A DNA stretch of 64,000 bases from an uncultured Elusimicrobia bacterium (GCA_903830945.1 CAIKVT010000039.1:1-64000); one strand, 5' to 3'. Shown: positions 17,120 to 25,943, counted from the stretch's first letter. Numbers and translations: made by a program. The notes: generated by a model not told the origin, from the sequence alone.

Positions 17120-18189
17120 AAACGATGTTTGAAGGGAAGACGATACTGGTCACGGGCGGCACCGGGTCCATGGGTAAGATTTTCGTCAGGCGCGTCCTGG
17201 CCGGGGAGTTGGGGACCCCTAAGAAGGTCATCGTGATGTCCCGCGACGAGGCCAAGCAGCATGATATGCGTATGTCCTATCTGCATAAGCTGGTGGCCAC
17301 CGACGAGGTGATCTACCGCAACTTCTCCAACGTGCTGGAGTTCCGTATCGGGGATGTTCGCGACTACGGCGACGTCTGCGCCGCGGTCAAGGACGCGGAC
17401 TTCGTGGTCAACGCGGCGGCGCTCAAGCAGGTCCCCACCTGCGAGTATTTCCCGACGCAAGCGGTGTTGACCAACTGCCTGGGCGCGGCCAACATCGCGC
17501 GTGCTATCGAGGAGCACCGCTATCCCGTGGACTCCGTCATCGCCATCAGTACGGACAAGGCCTGTAAGCCGGTCAACGCCATGGGAATGACCAAGGCGAT
17601 TCAGGAGCGCATCTTCATCTCTGCCAACATCACCAATCCCAAGACGCGCTTCATCTGCGTGCGTTACGGCAACGTGCTGGCTTCCCGTGGCTCGGTCATC
17701 CCGCTTTTCCACAGCCAGATCCGTAACGGCGGCCCGTTGACGGTGACGACTCCCGCGATGACCCGGTTCCTGCTCAGTCTGGACCATGCGGTGGACACGG
17801 TTTTTACCGCTCTGCGCGAGGCCAAGCGTGGCGAGACCTATGTGCCCAACGCGCCGTCGGCGTTGGTCATGAACATCGCCAAGGCCCTGGCGGGCCAACG
17901 CAAGATCGAGATCGAAATCACCGGCATCCGCCCTGGCGAGAAGCTCCATGAGGTCATGGTCTCGGAAGAGGAGATGAACCACTGCGTCCAACGCGGCCGC
18001 TACTATGCCATTCTGCCCATGCTGCCGGAACTGGTCGGCCGCGCGGGCCGGGAGCCCAATGCCTTGACCAAGGAATTTAGTTCGGCGGACAACGTCTTGG
18101 ATCTGGCCGGGACCATGGCTCTATTGAGAGACAACAAGCTCATGATCGAGGACGTGGATCCGGCGGCGGTGGAGGAATTGCTCCGATGA
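17116..18189 (+). CDS. capE: CapE/WbjB/FnlA-family UDP-GlcNAc 4,6-dehydratase/5-epimerase
   Basis: A 357-residue SDR enzyme that makes the 4-keto-6-deoxy intermediate from UDP-GlcNAc, with inversion at C5, in L-FucNAc/L-QuiNAc synthesis. GGTGSMGKIF is the nucleotide-binding loop, followed by VVNAAALKQVPTCEY and STDKACKP; the YxxxK tyrosine is replaced by Met (NAMGMTKA), as in CapE/FnlA. ARYGNVL-like and RPGEKLHE segments are conserved. It overlaps both neighbours by four bases (ATGA at each junction), a fully coupled operon. Confidence 0.9.
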   Translation: MKTMFEGKTILVTGGTGSMGKIFVRRVLAGELGTPKKVIVMSRDEAKQHDMRMSYLHKLVATDEVIYRNFSNVLEFRIGDVRDYGDVCAAVKDADFVVNAAALKQVPTCEYFPTQAVLTNCLGAANIARAIEEHRYPVDSVIAISTDKACKPVNAMGMTKAIQERIFISANITNPKTRFICVRYGNVLASRGSVIPLFHSQIRNGGPLTVTTPAMTRFLLSLDHAVDTVFTALREAKRGETYVPNAPSALVMNIAKALAGQRKIEIEITGIRPGEKLHEVMVSEEEMNHCVQRGRYYAILPMLPELVGRAGREPNALTKEFSSADNVLDLAGTMALLRDNKLMIEDVDPAAVEELLR

Positions 18190-18230
18190 GCTCGTCGGTT
18201 CGAAAATCTCCCAGAAAAGAAGAGGATCGA

Positions 18231-19358
18231 ATGCAACTCAAAGTGATGACCATCGTCGGAACGCGGCCCGAGATCATCAAGTTGTGCCGGGTTATCAATG
18301 AGCTGGACCAGCACACCCGGCACGTCTTGGTCCATACCGGGCAGAACTACGATTATGAGCTCAATGGAATCTTCTTCCGGCAGCTGCAGGTGCGCAAGCC
18401 GGATTACTTCTTGGACGCGGCGGGCAAGACCGTGGCGCAGACCATCGGTAACGTGATCGCAAAAGTTGACGAGGTCATGGCCAAGGAGGCGCCGGACGCT
18501 CTGCTGTTGCTTGGCGACACAAACTCCTGCCTGGCCGCCATCGCCGCCAAGCGGCGCAAGATTCCTATCTTTCACATGGAAGCGGGCAACCGTTGCTTCG
18601 ATCAGCGGGTTCCGGAGGATATCAATCGCCGGATCGTTGACCATATCAGTGATATCAACATGCCCTACACCGAGCACGCGCGGCGCTATCTGCTGGCCGA
18701 GGGCATCCGGCCTGAGACCGTGATCAAGACCGGCTCACCCATGAAAGAGGTTCTGACGCATTACGCCCCGCGGATACAGGGCTCTGACATCTTAAAGACG
18801 CTAAAGCTCGAGCCCCGGAGGTATTTCGTGGTCAGCGCGCACCGGGAGGAGAACATCGACTCCCCGGAGAATTTCTCCAGCCTGCTGGAGGCCTTGAATC
18901 GGATCGCCAAGACGCACAGGCTGCCGGTGATCGTCTCCACCCATCCGCGCACCCGCAAGAAGCTGGCCGAGACGGGCCGCCAGGGTCTGGACGCGCGCAT
19001 CCGATTCCTTAAGCCCCTGGGATTCTTTGATTATGTGAAGCTGCAGACCTCGGCGTTTTGTGTGGTGTCCGACAGCGGCACTATCACGGAGGAGTCCTCC
19101 ATCCTGGATTTTCCGGCCGTGACTGTCCGGCAGGCGCATGAGCGTCCGGAAGGCATGGACGAAGGCACGTTGATCATGTGCGGCCTGGAGCCGAGCGCGG
19201 TGCTGGATGCCATCGCCATCGTCACGGCTCAACACGCCAAGGGCCCGCGGCAGTTCCGGCTGGTCTCGGACTACGACGCGCCTAACGTATCCAAGAAAGT
19301 GGTGCGCATCATCCGCAGCTACACGGACTACGTCAACCGCACCGTCTGGCATAAGTGA
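18231..19358 (+). CDS. capG: UDP-N-acetyl-L-hexosamine 2-epimerase (CapG/FnlC/WbvD type)
   Basis: A 375-residue non-hydrolysing 2-epimerase of the WecB superfamily. TIVGTRPEIIKL, HTGQNYD and the signature EAGNRCFDQRVPEDINRR mark the CapG/FnlC subgroup that acts after the L-amino-sugar reductase to give UDP-L-FucNAc or UDP-L-QuiNAc. HPRTRKKL and SDSGTITEES are the C-terminal substrate segments. The start ATG at 18231 follows AGAGGA. An ATG at 18186 overlapping the previous stop as ATGA is the alternative. Last gene of the four-gene L-amino-sugar operon. Confidence 0.9.
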   Translation: MQLKVMTIVGTRPEIIKLCRVINELDQHTRHVLVHTGQNYDYELNGIFFRQLQVRKPDYFLDAAGKTVAQTIGNVIAKVDEVMAKEAPDALLLLGDTNSCLAAIAAKRRKIPIFHMEAGNRCFDQRVPEDINRRIVDHISDINMPYTEHARRYLLAEGIRPETVIKTGSPMKEVLTHYAPRIQGSDILKTLKLEPRRYFVVSAHREENIDSPENFSSLLEALNRIAKTHRLPVIVSTHPRTRKKLAETGRQGLDARIRFLKPLGFFDYVKLQTSAFCVVSDSGTITEESSILDFPAVTVRQAHERPEGMDEGTLIMCGLEPSAVLDAIAIVTAQHAKGPRQFRLVSDYDAPNVSKKVVRIIRSYTDYVNRTVWHK

Positions 19359-19380
19359 TCGGCAGGCCGACTGTAGACGA

Positions 19381-19406
19381 GCGCCCGGCGGCCGTTTGCC
19401 GGGCGC
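19381..19406 (+). terminator. GC-rich hairpin after the L-amino-sugar operon
   Basis: Perfect 9-bp inverted repeat GCGCCCGGC / GCCGGGCGC with an 8-nt loop, 22 nt after the capG stop. No T tract follows, so it may be a processing/stability hairpin or part of a factor-dependent terminator. Confidence 0.45.
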
Positions 19407-19609
19407 AACCGGCCGGAGCGTGCCCTTTGCGTATGCCTCCTGCCGCCCCTGAGCGAGTGCCTGGCACTGCATCGCAAGAGCCAATGGCAATATGATTGAT
19501 ATTTTAAAGTCAGTCTTTAATAATACCACCATATTTCTAAAGACAAATTACGATAATATTGACTATTGTAATAAACAAGTCTTGGGGAACAGCCCGGAAG
19601 ATGATCTTA

Positions 19610-19638
19610 TTGCAGTATACTGCACTATGTAGTATACT
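19610..19638 (+). promoter_or_regulatory. Promoter with overlapping palindrome (operator candidate)
   Basis: TTGCAG (19610-19615), 17-bp spacer, TATACT (19633-19638), with ATG only 9 nt later at 19648. A perfect 14-bp palindrome TGCAGTATACTGCA covers 19611-19624, and its half GTATACT recurs at the -10. A dimeric repressor, possibly autoregulation, is plausible. The surrounding 19490-19560 is AT-rich. Confidence 0.5.
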
Positions 19639-19647
19639 TAGGTCATT

Positions 19648-20937
19648 ATGGTTGACAGGTCTAAGATAAAAGAAGTTTTGCTTGATCAGTTTGGCGATAT
19701 CTCCGGCATTTTGGATAAGTGCCACGTCGAGCGCCTTGTCGAGCCGGAACTGCGCGGCGCCCTTGCGGATACTCTTGTTAAGGTCATAAGCGGCGTGCGC
19801 CGGTGCGGCAAATCTGTTTTGGCCCATCGCGTATTGAAAGATTTGCCGTATGGTTATGTGAACTTCGACGACGAACGCTTGGCGGATGTTAAAACCTCCG
19901 ATTTGAACCTTGTCCTGGAAGTCCTTTTGGAGCTTAAGCCGGGTATTAAATATATTCTTCTTGATGAAATACAAAACATAGAGAAATGGGAGCTTTTCGT
20001 CGCTCGGTTGCAGCGCGGCGGCTATAAAGTCATCATCACAGGCAGCAATGCCCATCTGCTAAGCCGCGACCTGTCCACCCATTTAACCGGCCGGCATAAA
20101 GTTTTTGAAATTTATCCTTTTTCTTTTTTGGAATATCTGCGTTCGCGCGGCATGGAATCCGCGCGTGATAAAGACTTAAGCACCCGTTCAAGGGCGGAAA
20201 TCAGCGCCGCCTTCTCTGATTATTTTTCCGCCGGGGGTTTCCCGGAGCTTCCCGGTATTGTGGATAAAAAATCCTATCTGCATGATCTCTACGATAAAAT
20301 CCTCACGCAGGATATCGCACTGCGCCACGGCGTAAGACATATTAAAACCCTTAAGGATATCGCGCTTTATACCGCGAATAATTATGCTTCCAAACTTTCG
20401 TACCAGAATATCAAGGAAGCTTATGGCCTTGGGAGCATACACACGGTAAAAAATTATCTGGCGTATATGCAGGAGGCTTATCTCTTTTTTGCCGTGGAGG
20501 CGTTTTCGCACAAAGCGCGGGAGTGCGTGCGTCTACCCAGGAAGATGTACGGCATCGATGCGGCTTTGCTGCGGTCAATTTCCGTGTCAGGTCAGAAAAA
20601 TGAAGGCAGGTTGCTCGAAAATCTGGTCTATTTGGAGCTGCTGCGGCGAAAAAAACAGGTTTTCTATTACAGCGATCCCCAACGCAAGTACGAGGTGGAT
20701 TTTGTATGCCGTCCAAGCGCTGGAGGGGCGGTGGAACTTATACAGGTTTGTCTGGACACCAACAGAGCGGAAGTTGAGGCGCGCGAGTTGGGCGGCCTGC
20801 AAAGCGCGTTAAACGTTTTTAAGAACGTTGCGTCGGGTGGTTTGATGCTCATTACGCTTGACCGTAGCGGCACGCAGCGCTTAGCTGGCAGTCAGGTAAA
20901 ATTCGTGCCGGCATGGGAGTGGCTGCTTAATCCGTAG
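19648..20937 (+). CDS. AAA-family ATPase with DUF4143 (AAA_14)
   Basis: A 429-residue ATP-binding protein of the widespread bacterial/archaeal AAA_14-DUF4143 family. Walker A GVRRCGKS (about residues 49-56), Walker B YILLDEIQ (about 108-115), sensor TGSNAHLL (about 130). The C-terminal DUF4143 resembles a PD-(D/E)xK-like core (ENLVYLELLRRK, KYEVDFV), but the final IEVK is IQVC here, suggesting no nuclease activity. Function of the family is poorly known. It is unrelated to glycan synthesis, has its own promoter, and is surrounded by mobile debris, so it is probably a passenger. Confidence 0.85.
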   Translation: MVDRSKIKEVLLDQFGDISGILDKCHVERLVEPELRGALADTLVKVISGVRRCGKSVLAHRVLKDLPYGYVNFDDERLADVKTSDLNLVLEVLLELKPGIKYILLDEIQNIEKWELFVARLQRGGYKVIITGSNAHLLSRDLSTHLTGRHKVFEIYPFSFLEYLRSRGMESARDKDLSTRSRAEISAAFSDYFSAGGFPELPGIVDKKSYLHDLYDKILTQDIALRHGVRHIKTLKDIALYTANNYASKLSYQNIKEAYGLGSIHTVKNYLAYMQEAYLFFAVEAFSHKARECVRLPRKMYGIDAALLRSISVSGQKNEGRLLENLVYLELLRRKKQVFYYSDPQRKYEVDFVCRPSAGGAVELIQVCLDTNRAEVEARELGGLQSALNVFKNVASGGLMLITLDRSGTQRLAGSQVKFVPAWEWLLNP

Positions 20938-21082
20938 CAGTTCCTGGTCCGGTCGCGTCAATAGTAGAGTGGCGGGCGTTCGCCGCGATGGATGAAAGAC
21001 TTCAATGTCTCGCCTGAGTTCAATATGCTAGTGCAACAGTTTGAATGTTTGATGACCTGCGATAAAATAGGCAGGTAAGAAA

Positions 21083-21331
21083 ATGTACAAGAACTTGACT
21101 GCGCCGGAAAGGGAAAAGATTGCGGTTTGGAAAGGTCAAGGATTGTCTCTGCGGGAGATTGCTCATAAGGTGGATCGAGATGCCAGCACGATATCTCGCG
21201 AATTTAATCGAAACAGTATGCACGGCTACTGTCCGCATAAAGCCAATGAGCGAGCTCATTGGCGCGAGCACAACAGCCATAAACGCATTCGCCTTAAGAG
21301 TCGGCGCCACCCGGCCGCGCGTCGCCCATAA
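21083..21331 (+). pseudogene. IS30-family transposase, N-terminal fragment
   Basis: 82 codons encode the IS30 helix-turn-helix region (YKNLTAPEREKIAVWKGQG, LREIAHKVDRDASTISREFNRN). IS30 transposases are about 300-380 aa. The DDE catalytic part is gone and the frame ends in unrelated sequence. A -10-like sequence lies in GCGATAAAATAGG just upstream (21060-21071). Confidence 0.85.
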
Positions 21332-21571
21332 CGGCCAATGCACTTCCTGATGGCCGTCAGGACGGCGTCACATCCGTTCGCCGTTTCAATGAGCGCCTGG
21401 ATGTCGAGAAGGAGTTCATCGGCTTCGTCCGCGCGGCGAGTTGTTTCATGGCGTGGACCCCCTGATATATATACGAGCTGGCCCCCTTTTTGTTCTCAGC
21501 TTGCTCGATAATGTCAGCCTTCGGGAGGTCCGGCGCCCCATCCGGTCTATTGCTATAATCACAGACAGAAC
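21332..21571. mobile_element. Mobile-element debris with IS-end-like motif
   Basis: No intact gene. After the IS30 fragment comes a short open stretch (FNERLDVEKEFIGFVRAAS in one frame) that I do not recognise. At 21454-21492 there are TGGACCCCCT and CTGGCCCCCTTTTT, two copies of a motif of the kind found at IS ends. The last 20 bases hold the promoter of the next gene. Confidence 0.4.
21554..21559 (+). promoter_or_regulatory. Extended -10 promoter close to the start codon
   Basis: A perfect TGC-TATAAT ends 12 nt before the ATG at 21572. There is no Shine-Dalgarno between them. No -35 box at the expected distance, consistent with extended -10 use. Confidence 0.6.
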
Positions 21572-22525
21572 ATGCCTACGGTCCTGATCACGGGAGCAAA
21601 CGGTTTTATCGGTCGCGCTCTGTGCGCCCGCATGGCCGCCGAGGGCTGGACCGTGCGCGCCGCGGTGTTTCCCGCCGGCTCGCCGGTTCCGGCCGGGGCG
21701 GCCGCGGTGTCGGTGGGAGACATTGGTGCAGCGACCGACTGGTCTGCGGCTTTGGCCGGCGTCGAGGTGGTCGTGCATCTGGCGGCCCGGGTCCACGTGA
21801 TGAAGGAGACGCTGGCCGACCCGCTGGAGGCCTTCCGCGCGGTCAATGCCGCTGGCACGCGGCGGCTGGCGCAGAGCGCGGCGGCCGCGGGTGTCCGGCG
21901 CCTGGTCTTCATGAGTACGGTTAAGGTCCACGGTGAAGCGACGAATGGCCGGCCGTTGACGGAGGACTCGCCTCTGGCGCCGGAAGACGACTACGGTCGT
22001 TCCAAGCGCGAGGCTGAAGAGGCCCTGTGTGAAGTGTCCAGCACGACCAGCCTTGAGACGGTCATCGTCCGTTCTCCGCTGGTGTACGGCCCAGGCAACA
22101 AGGCGAATTTCTTGCGCTTGCTCGCCGTGTTGCGCAATGGATGGCCGCTGCCTTTGGCCTCGGTGGACAATCGGCGCAGCTTCATCTTCTTGGACAATCT
22201 TGTGGACGCTCTGATGCTGTGCGCCGCCCACCCTAAGGCTGCCGGCCGTGCGTATCTGGTGAGCGACGGCTGCGACCTGTCCACGCCCGAACTTCTTAGG
22301 GAGCTGGGGGGGGCCTTGGGAAGGCCCGCGCGGCTCTTTGCTTTCCCGCCGGTGCTCCTGCGGCTGGCAGGAAGATGCACCGGGACTTCCGGCGCCGTGG
22401 ACCGTCTGCTCGATTCATTGGCCATAGACTCCAGCCGTATCCAAAGAGAGTTGGGCTGGTCGCCGCTCATTACGCCTGCCGCCGGGCTGCGCGCCACGGC
22501 GCGATGGTATTTGGGGGCCCTGTGA
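21572..22525 (+). CDS. WbpV-like NAD-dependent epimerase/4-ketoreductase
   Basis: A 317-residue extended SDR enzyme: TGANGFIGRALC at the N-terminus, VVHLAARVHVM near residue 70, STVKVHGE near 116 and the catalytic YGRSKREAE near 140. This sequence type is WbpV/GalE-like; WbpV reduces the 4-keto product of WbpM to UDP-D-QuiNAc (or FucNAc) and in Pseudomonas its gene sits before wbpL and wbpM. Here a WbpL-like gene follows with a GTGA overlap, and the WbpM-like gene lies 7 kb upstream on the other strand. A G8 run at 22306-22313 lies in the coding sequence. Confidence 0.82.
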   Translation: MPTVLITGANGFIGRALCARMAAEGWTVRAAVFPAGSPVPAGAAAVSVGDIGAATDWSAALAGVEVVVHLAARVHVMKETLADPLEAFRAVNAAGTRRLAQSAAAAGVRRLVFMSTVKVHGEATNGRPLTEDSPLAPEDDYGRSKREAEEALCEVSSTTSLETVIVRSPLVYGPGNKANFLRLLAVLRNGWPLPLASVDNRRSFIFLDNLVDALMLCAAHPKAAGRAYLVSDGCDLSTPELLRELGGALGRPARLFAFPPVLLRLAGRCTGTSGAVDRLLDSLAIDSSRIQRELGWSPLITPAAGLRATARWYLGAL

Positions 22526-23493
22526 TTCTGGTGGTGCTCGTTTCTGGCTGTGCGGGATTTGTGGGGGCTTGGCTTATCTCTAAGTACGGGCGCAGTCTGC
22601 GCTTGGAGGATTACCCTGGGCCGCGCAGTTCTCATGCGAGCCCCGTGCCCAAGGGTGGGGGGCTTGGCGTACTCGCCGCTTTCGTGTTGGTCTGCATCCT
22701 GGCGCAGGCGCCGACGGGATTGTGGATTCCGGCTGTCATCGTCTCTTTGTTGGGGCTGGCTGGGGACAGGGCCCATATCGAGCCCAAGGTGCGGCTCGCG
22801 GTGCAGTTTGCGGCCGCGCTCGTCTCTGTCCTGAGTCTGCACTTGGCTCCTTTGTACATCCTGCCGGCCATGGTGTTCATGGTCGGCACAGCGAACTTCT
22901 TTAATTTCATGGATGGCATAAACGGCATCGCAGGGCTCACCGGCGTAGCTGCATTCTGTCTGCTTGGGGCATTCGCCTATGCGCGGGCGCCTTCCAACCT
23001 GGAAGCGACGATCTCGTTCGGTTTGGCCGCGGCCTGCGTCGGGTTCCTTCCTTTCAACTTGCCGCGGGCAAGAGTGTTCATGGGTGACGTGGGCAGTATC
23101 TTGCTGGGTTATGTGTTCGCCTGGGCGGTGCTGCGCTTGAGCGCGAGCCCCACGTGCTTCCTGTGCCTCTGTGCTTTTCTTTTTACTTTTTATGCGGACG
23201 AGCTGACCACCATGTTCGTGCGCTTGCGCGACGGGGAGAATCTTCTGCACCCTCATCGGCGGCATCTGTATCAGCTGCTGGTCAACGAACTAGGCGTCGC
23301 GCACTGGAAGGTATCGCTGGGGTATGCCTTGGCGCAAATCGCGGTCGGCTTATGCGCTTGGCAGTTCAGCCGGCAAGGCGCCGGGGCTATTTTGGTCATG
23401 CTCGTGTTTGCCTCCGTTTTGTTTTGGGCATACAATTCTCGTTTGCGGTACCGGTTGTCTGGCGATTGTGAAAGATATCCTATTGAACATTAG
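22522..23493 (+). CDS. WbpL/WecA-like undecaprenyl-phosphate HexNAc-1-phosphate transferase
   Basis: A 323-residue polytopic enzyme of the MraY/WecA family that transfers a HexNAc-1-phosphate to undecaprenyl phosphate and so starts a glycan chain. About ten membrane helices; RSSHASPVPKGGG near residue 35, NFFNFMDGINGIAG near 125 (Asp-rich Mg site), VFMGDVGSILLGY near 185 and HPHRRHLYQ near 250 are the family motifs. GTG at 22522 overlaps the preceding stop as GTGA and follows GGGGG; ATG at 22504 is the alternative. It is the second initiating transferase of the window. Confidence 0.9.
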   Translation: MILVVLVSGCAGFVGAWLISKYGRSLRLEDYPGPRSSHASPVPKGGGLGVLAAFVLVCILAQAPTGLWIPAVIVSLLGLAGDRAHIEPKVRLAVQFAAALVSVLSLHLAPLYILPAMVFMVGTANFFNFMDGINGIAGLTGVAAFCLLGAFAYARAPSNLEATISFGLAAACVGFLPFNLPRARVFMGDVGSILLGYVFAWAVLRLSASPTCFLCLCAFLFTFYADELTTMFVRLRDGENLLHPHRRHLYQLLVNELGVAHWKVSLGYALAQIAVGLCAWQFSRQGAGAILVMLVFASVLFWAYNSRLRYRLSGDCERYPIEH

Positions 23494-24586
23494 GCGGGCC
23501 CTGCGGCTGGCCAGGGTGATCAATTTCAATCCGGGGTTGGACTGCGGCCCGATATGCCTTGATATCGCGGTGACTTCCCGCTGCAACCATAGGTGCATCT
23601 TCTGCGGCGCGCATTCCTGCCTCAAAGAGGATATTTCGGCTCCGGAGGAGATGCCCCATCCGATGCTGGAGGGATTGCTGGAAGACTGCGCGGATTTGGG
23701 TGTCATGGAAGTGGTTTTTTCCGGTGATGGAGAACCGTTGTTGTATAAGGGCCTGCCGGAGATCATCTGTCGCTTCAGCGCCTCGATGGAGATCAGGCTG
23801 CTTTCCAACGGGAGCACCTTGGGGCTGATGGATCAAGCGCTATTTTCAGCGATCGGTAAGCTGACCATCAGCATGAATTCGATCAGGCCGGAGACGCATC
23901 AGTTGATCCATGGATATCGCGGGGAGGAGCAGTTCTCGCACATCAAGGGGCACATCGAGAGACTGTTGAATCTTCCGGGGGCGCGCCGTAAACTGCAGAT
24001 AAACTATGTCGTCTGCAAGGACAATCTCGCCGAATTCCCGGCTCTGCTGGAGTTGGCTCGAAGATGGAACGTGTACTTCGCCATACGCCCATTAGCGTGT
24101 GGGTTCGCGGCGCTGGAGTCTCGGGCCTTGGGGTTGCAGGATCTGGAAGGAATCAGGGACGTGATATCACGGTTCAAGCGGCAGCCTGTCTCGACGCAGA
24201 TGAGAGCCACTCTCGATCAGGCGGAGAGAGCGTGCGGCATATCGGAGAACCGTATCAGGGATTCCGACATCTTGCGTCCCTGCTATTTCGGCTTCTATTG
24301 GGGCAACGTGTGGAGTAACGGCGCTTATTCGCAATGCACCTATTGCGGCAATAAGACCTTGGGCAACCTCAGGGAGAGGCGATTCAAGGACATGTGGCGT
24401 GACCCGGGCATACAGGACAGACTCTATGCGGCCGCGCGCTTGGCCGAGACTGGCATGCCGGTTTATCCGGAATGCAAGGGTTGTCTCGGACCGCAGATGC
24501 AATCTGCCGCGTTTCATCGCCAGTTCAGGCGCATACCTCTTCAGTCATGGCTTCTTCGACACCGGGCGGCCAGATATGCGCGCTAA
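23468..24586 (+). CDS. Radical SAM/SPASM-domain protein
   Basis: A 372-residue radical SAM enzyme. CNHRCIFC gives the [4Fe-4S] cysteines (about residues 39, 43, 46), with FSGDGEPLL in the barrel. C-terminal cysteines in PCYFGFYW, SQCTYCGNK and ECKGCLG form a SPASM-type auxiliary cluster region. SPASM proteins modify peptides, sugars (dehydrogenation, epimerisation) or other small molecules. Here, inside a glycan cluster, a sugar-related substrate is possible but unproven. GTG at 23468 overlaps the wecA-like gene by 26 bases and fits where homology starts. Confidence 0.82.
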   Translation: MKDILLNIRRALRLARVINFNPGLDCGPICLDIAVTSRCNHRCIFCGAHSCLKEDISAPEEMPHPMLEGLLEDCADLGVMEVVFSGDGEPLLYKGLPEIICRFSASMEIRLLSNGSTLGLMDQALFSAIGKLTISMNSIRPETHQLIHGYRGEEQFSHIKGHIERLLNLPGARRKLQINYVVCKDNLAEFPALLELARRWNVYFAIRPLACGFAALESRALGLQDLEGIRDVISRFKRQPVSTQMRATLDQAERACGISENRIRDSDILRPCYFGFYWGNVWSNGAYSQCTYCGNKTLGNLRERRFKDMWRDPGIQDRLYAAARLAETGMPVYPECKGCLGPQMQSAAFHRQFRRIPLQSWLLRHRAARYAR

Positions 24587-24646
24587 GGCGGCCATGGGAA
24601 AATCATTTCTTCGCGCAGCCCTGCTCTTTCCAAAGACCTTTCACCT

Positions 24647-25810
24647 ATGCGTATCGCTTTAATCAATCTTACAGGCGGCGGCATGAGCGGGGGTTATCGG
24701 CGCTATCTCCTGAACATCCTGCCGCGCCTGGCCGGTCATGGCCAGGTCGAGTCCATCCTCTGCGCGTCCCCCGCGGGTTTGGGGGTCTCGGGATGGTTCT
24801 CGGCGCTGCCCAAGGTGGGCTTCGTGGATTGCGAGCCCTTCCGGGTCGGGCGCCATCGCCCGGACTCTCGGCTCAAGGGAATCCTTCGTGATTTCCATCC
24901 CCAGGTCTTGTTCATGCCCGTGGAAAGGATGGTGGAGTTCGAGGGAATCCCCTCGGTTGTCATGCTGCAGAACATGTCCCCTTTGGTCCCTTCCGGGGAG
25001 TGGGGATTGAAAGGCAGATTGCGGAGGGTGGCCCAGTATTTTGAAACCAGGCTGGCGGTAAGGAAATCGACCCGGGTGATCGCGATTTCGCGCTTTGTGA
25101 AAGACTATCTGGTCGACCGTTTGGACGTGCCCCCTGATAAGATTGACATCATCTACTACGGTTCGAATCTTCCGCAGGGCGAAGTCCCAATACCTTCGGC
25201 TTTCGGCCAAGGACAGCCGAAGAGTTTTTTATTTACTGCCGGATCGGCTGAGCCCTATCGGGGGTGGGAGGACTTGATGGGGGCTCTTAAAGAGCTCGCC
25301 TCTCGTCATGTGGAGCCTGTCAGGCTTGTGATCGGGGGGGTGGCGCAGGGTGATGCGGCGCCTTATGCCGTCCGTATGCGGCATCTTGCCGAAGAATGCG
25401 GCGTCGGATCGTCCATATGCTGGGCCGGCCATTTGAGCAGGGCGGAGATGTCCTGGTGTTATGCCAACTGCCTGGCCTTCGTCATGGCGAGTCGGGTCGA
25501 ATCGTTTGGGTTCGTTTCTTTGGAGGCGTTGGCTCACGGAGCTGCGTGTATCGCTGCGGACAATCCACCTTCGCCGGAGATTTTCGGGGACCAGGCTGTT
25601 TATTACAAGCCTAGGGACTCCCAGAGTCTGGCGGATGCTATCGGGATCGTGCTGGGGCGCAGCGTAGCGGAGCGCGGCGAAATGGCGCGGCGGGCGATGG
25701 AAAGGGCCGGGCGGTTTTCCTGGGATGTCGCGGCCGAGAGGACCGTCGAGACACTGGCGCGGGCGATCTGTGTTGGAGATGGCAGCAGGGATCATCGGAT
25801 TCCCGGATAA
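24647..25810 (+). CDS. Glycosyltransferase family 4
   Basis: A 387-residue GT-B enzyme: MRIALINLTGGGMSGGYRRYL N-terminus, IAISRFVKDYL near residue 145, FTAGSAEPYRGWEDL near 198 and the donor motif ESFGFVSLEALAHG near 285 (EX7E with the usual spacing). It would add one sugar to the growing lipid-linked repeat. Sixty bases separate it from the radical SAM gene. No Shine-Dalgarno is obvious, so an upstream promoter or coupling is unclear. A G7 run lies at 25334-25340. Confidence 0.85.
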   Translation: MRIALINLTGGGMSGGYRRYLLNILPRLAGHGQVESILCASPAGLGVSGWFSALPKVGFVDCEPFRVGRHRPDSRLKGILRDFHPQVLFMPVERMVEFEGIPSVVMLQNMSPLVPSGEWGLKGRLRRVAQYFETRLAVRKSTRVIAISRFVKDYLVDRLDVPPDKIDIIYYGSNLPQGEVPIPSAFGQGQPKSFLFTAGSAEPYRGWEDLMGALKELASRHVEPVRLVIGGVAQGDAAPYAVRMRHLAEECGVGSSICWAGHLSRAEMSWCYANCLAFVMASRVESFGFVSLEALAHGAACIAADNPPSPEIFGDQAVYYKPRDSQSLADAIGIVLGRSVAERGEMARRAMERAGRFSWDVAAERTVETLARAICVGDGSRDHRIPG

Positions 25811-25943
25811 CATGGTGTAGTTCGGAGATGTTCCTCGCCGATCATTGAAGCTGAGTGGGAATCATCGTCCTGAGGGACATCGACTGCGCACCCGACGAAT
25901 TGGCATAATTCACAAGGATCAAAAAAGTATTGCATGGAATAGC

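Noticed and set aside
19648-20937. Toxin-antitoxin or defence gene
   Set aside because: It fits the AAA_14/DUF4143 family fully; no partner gene or defence neighbour is present to support such a role.
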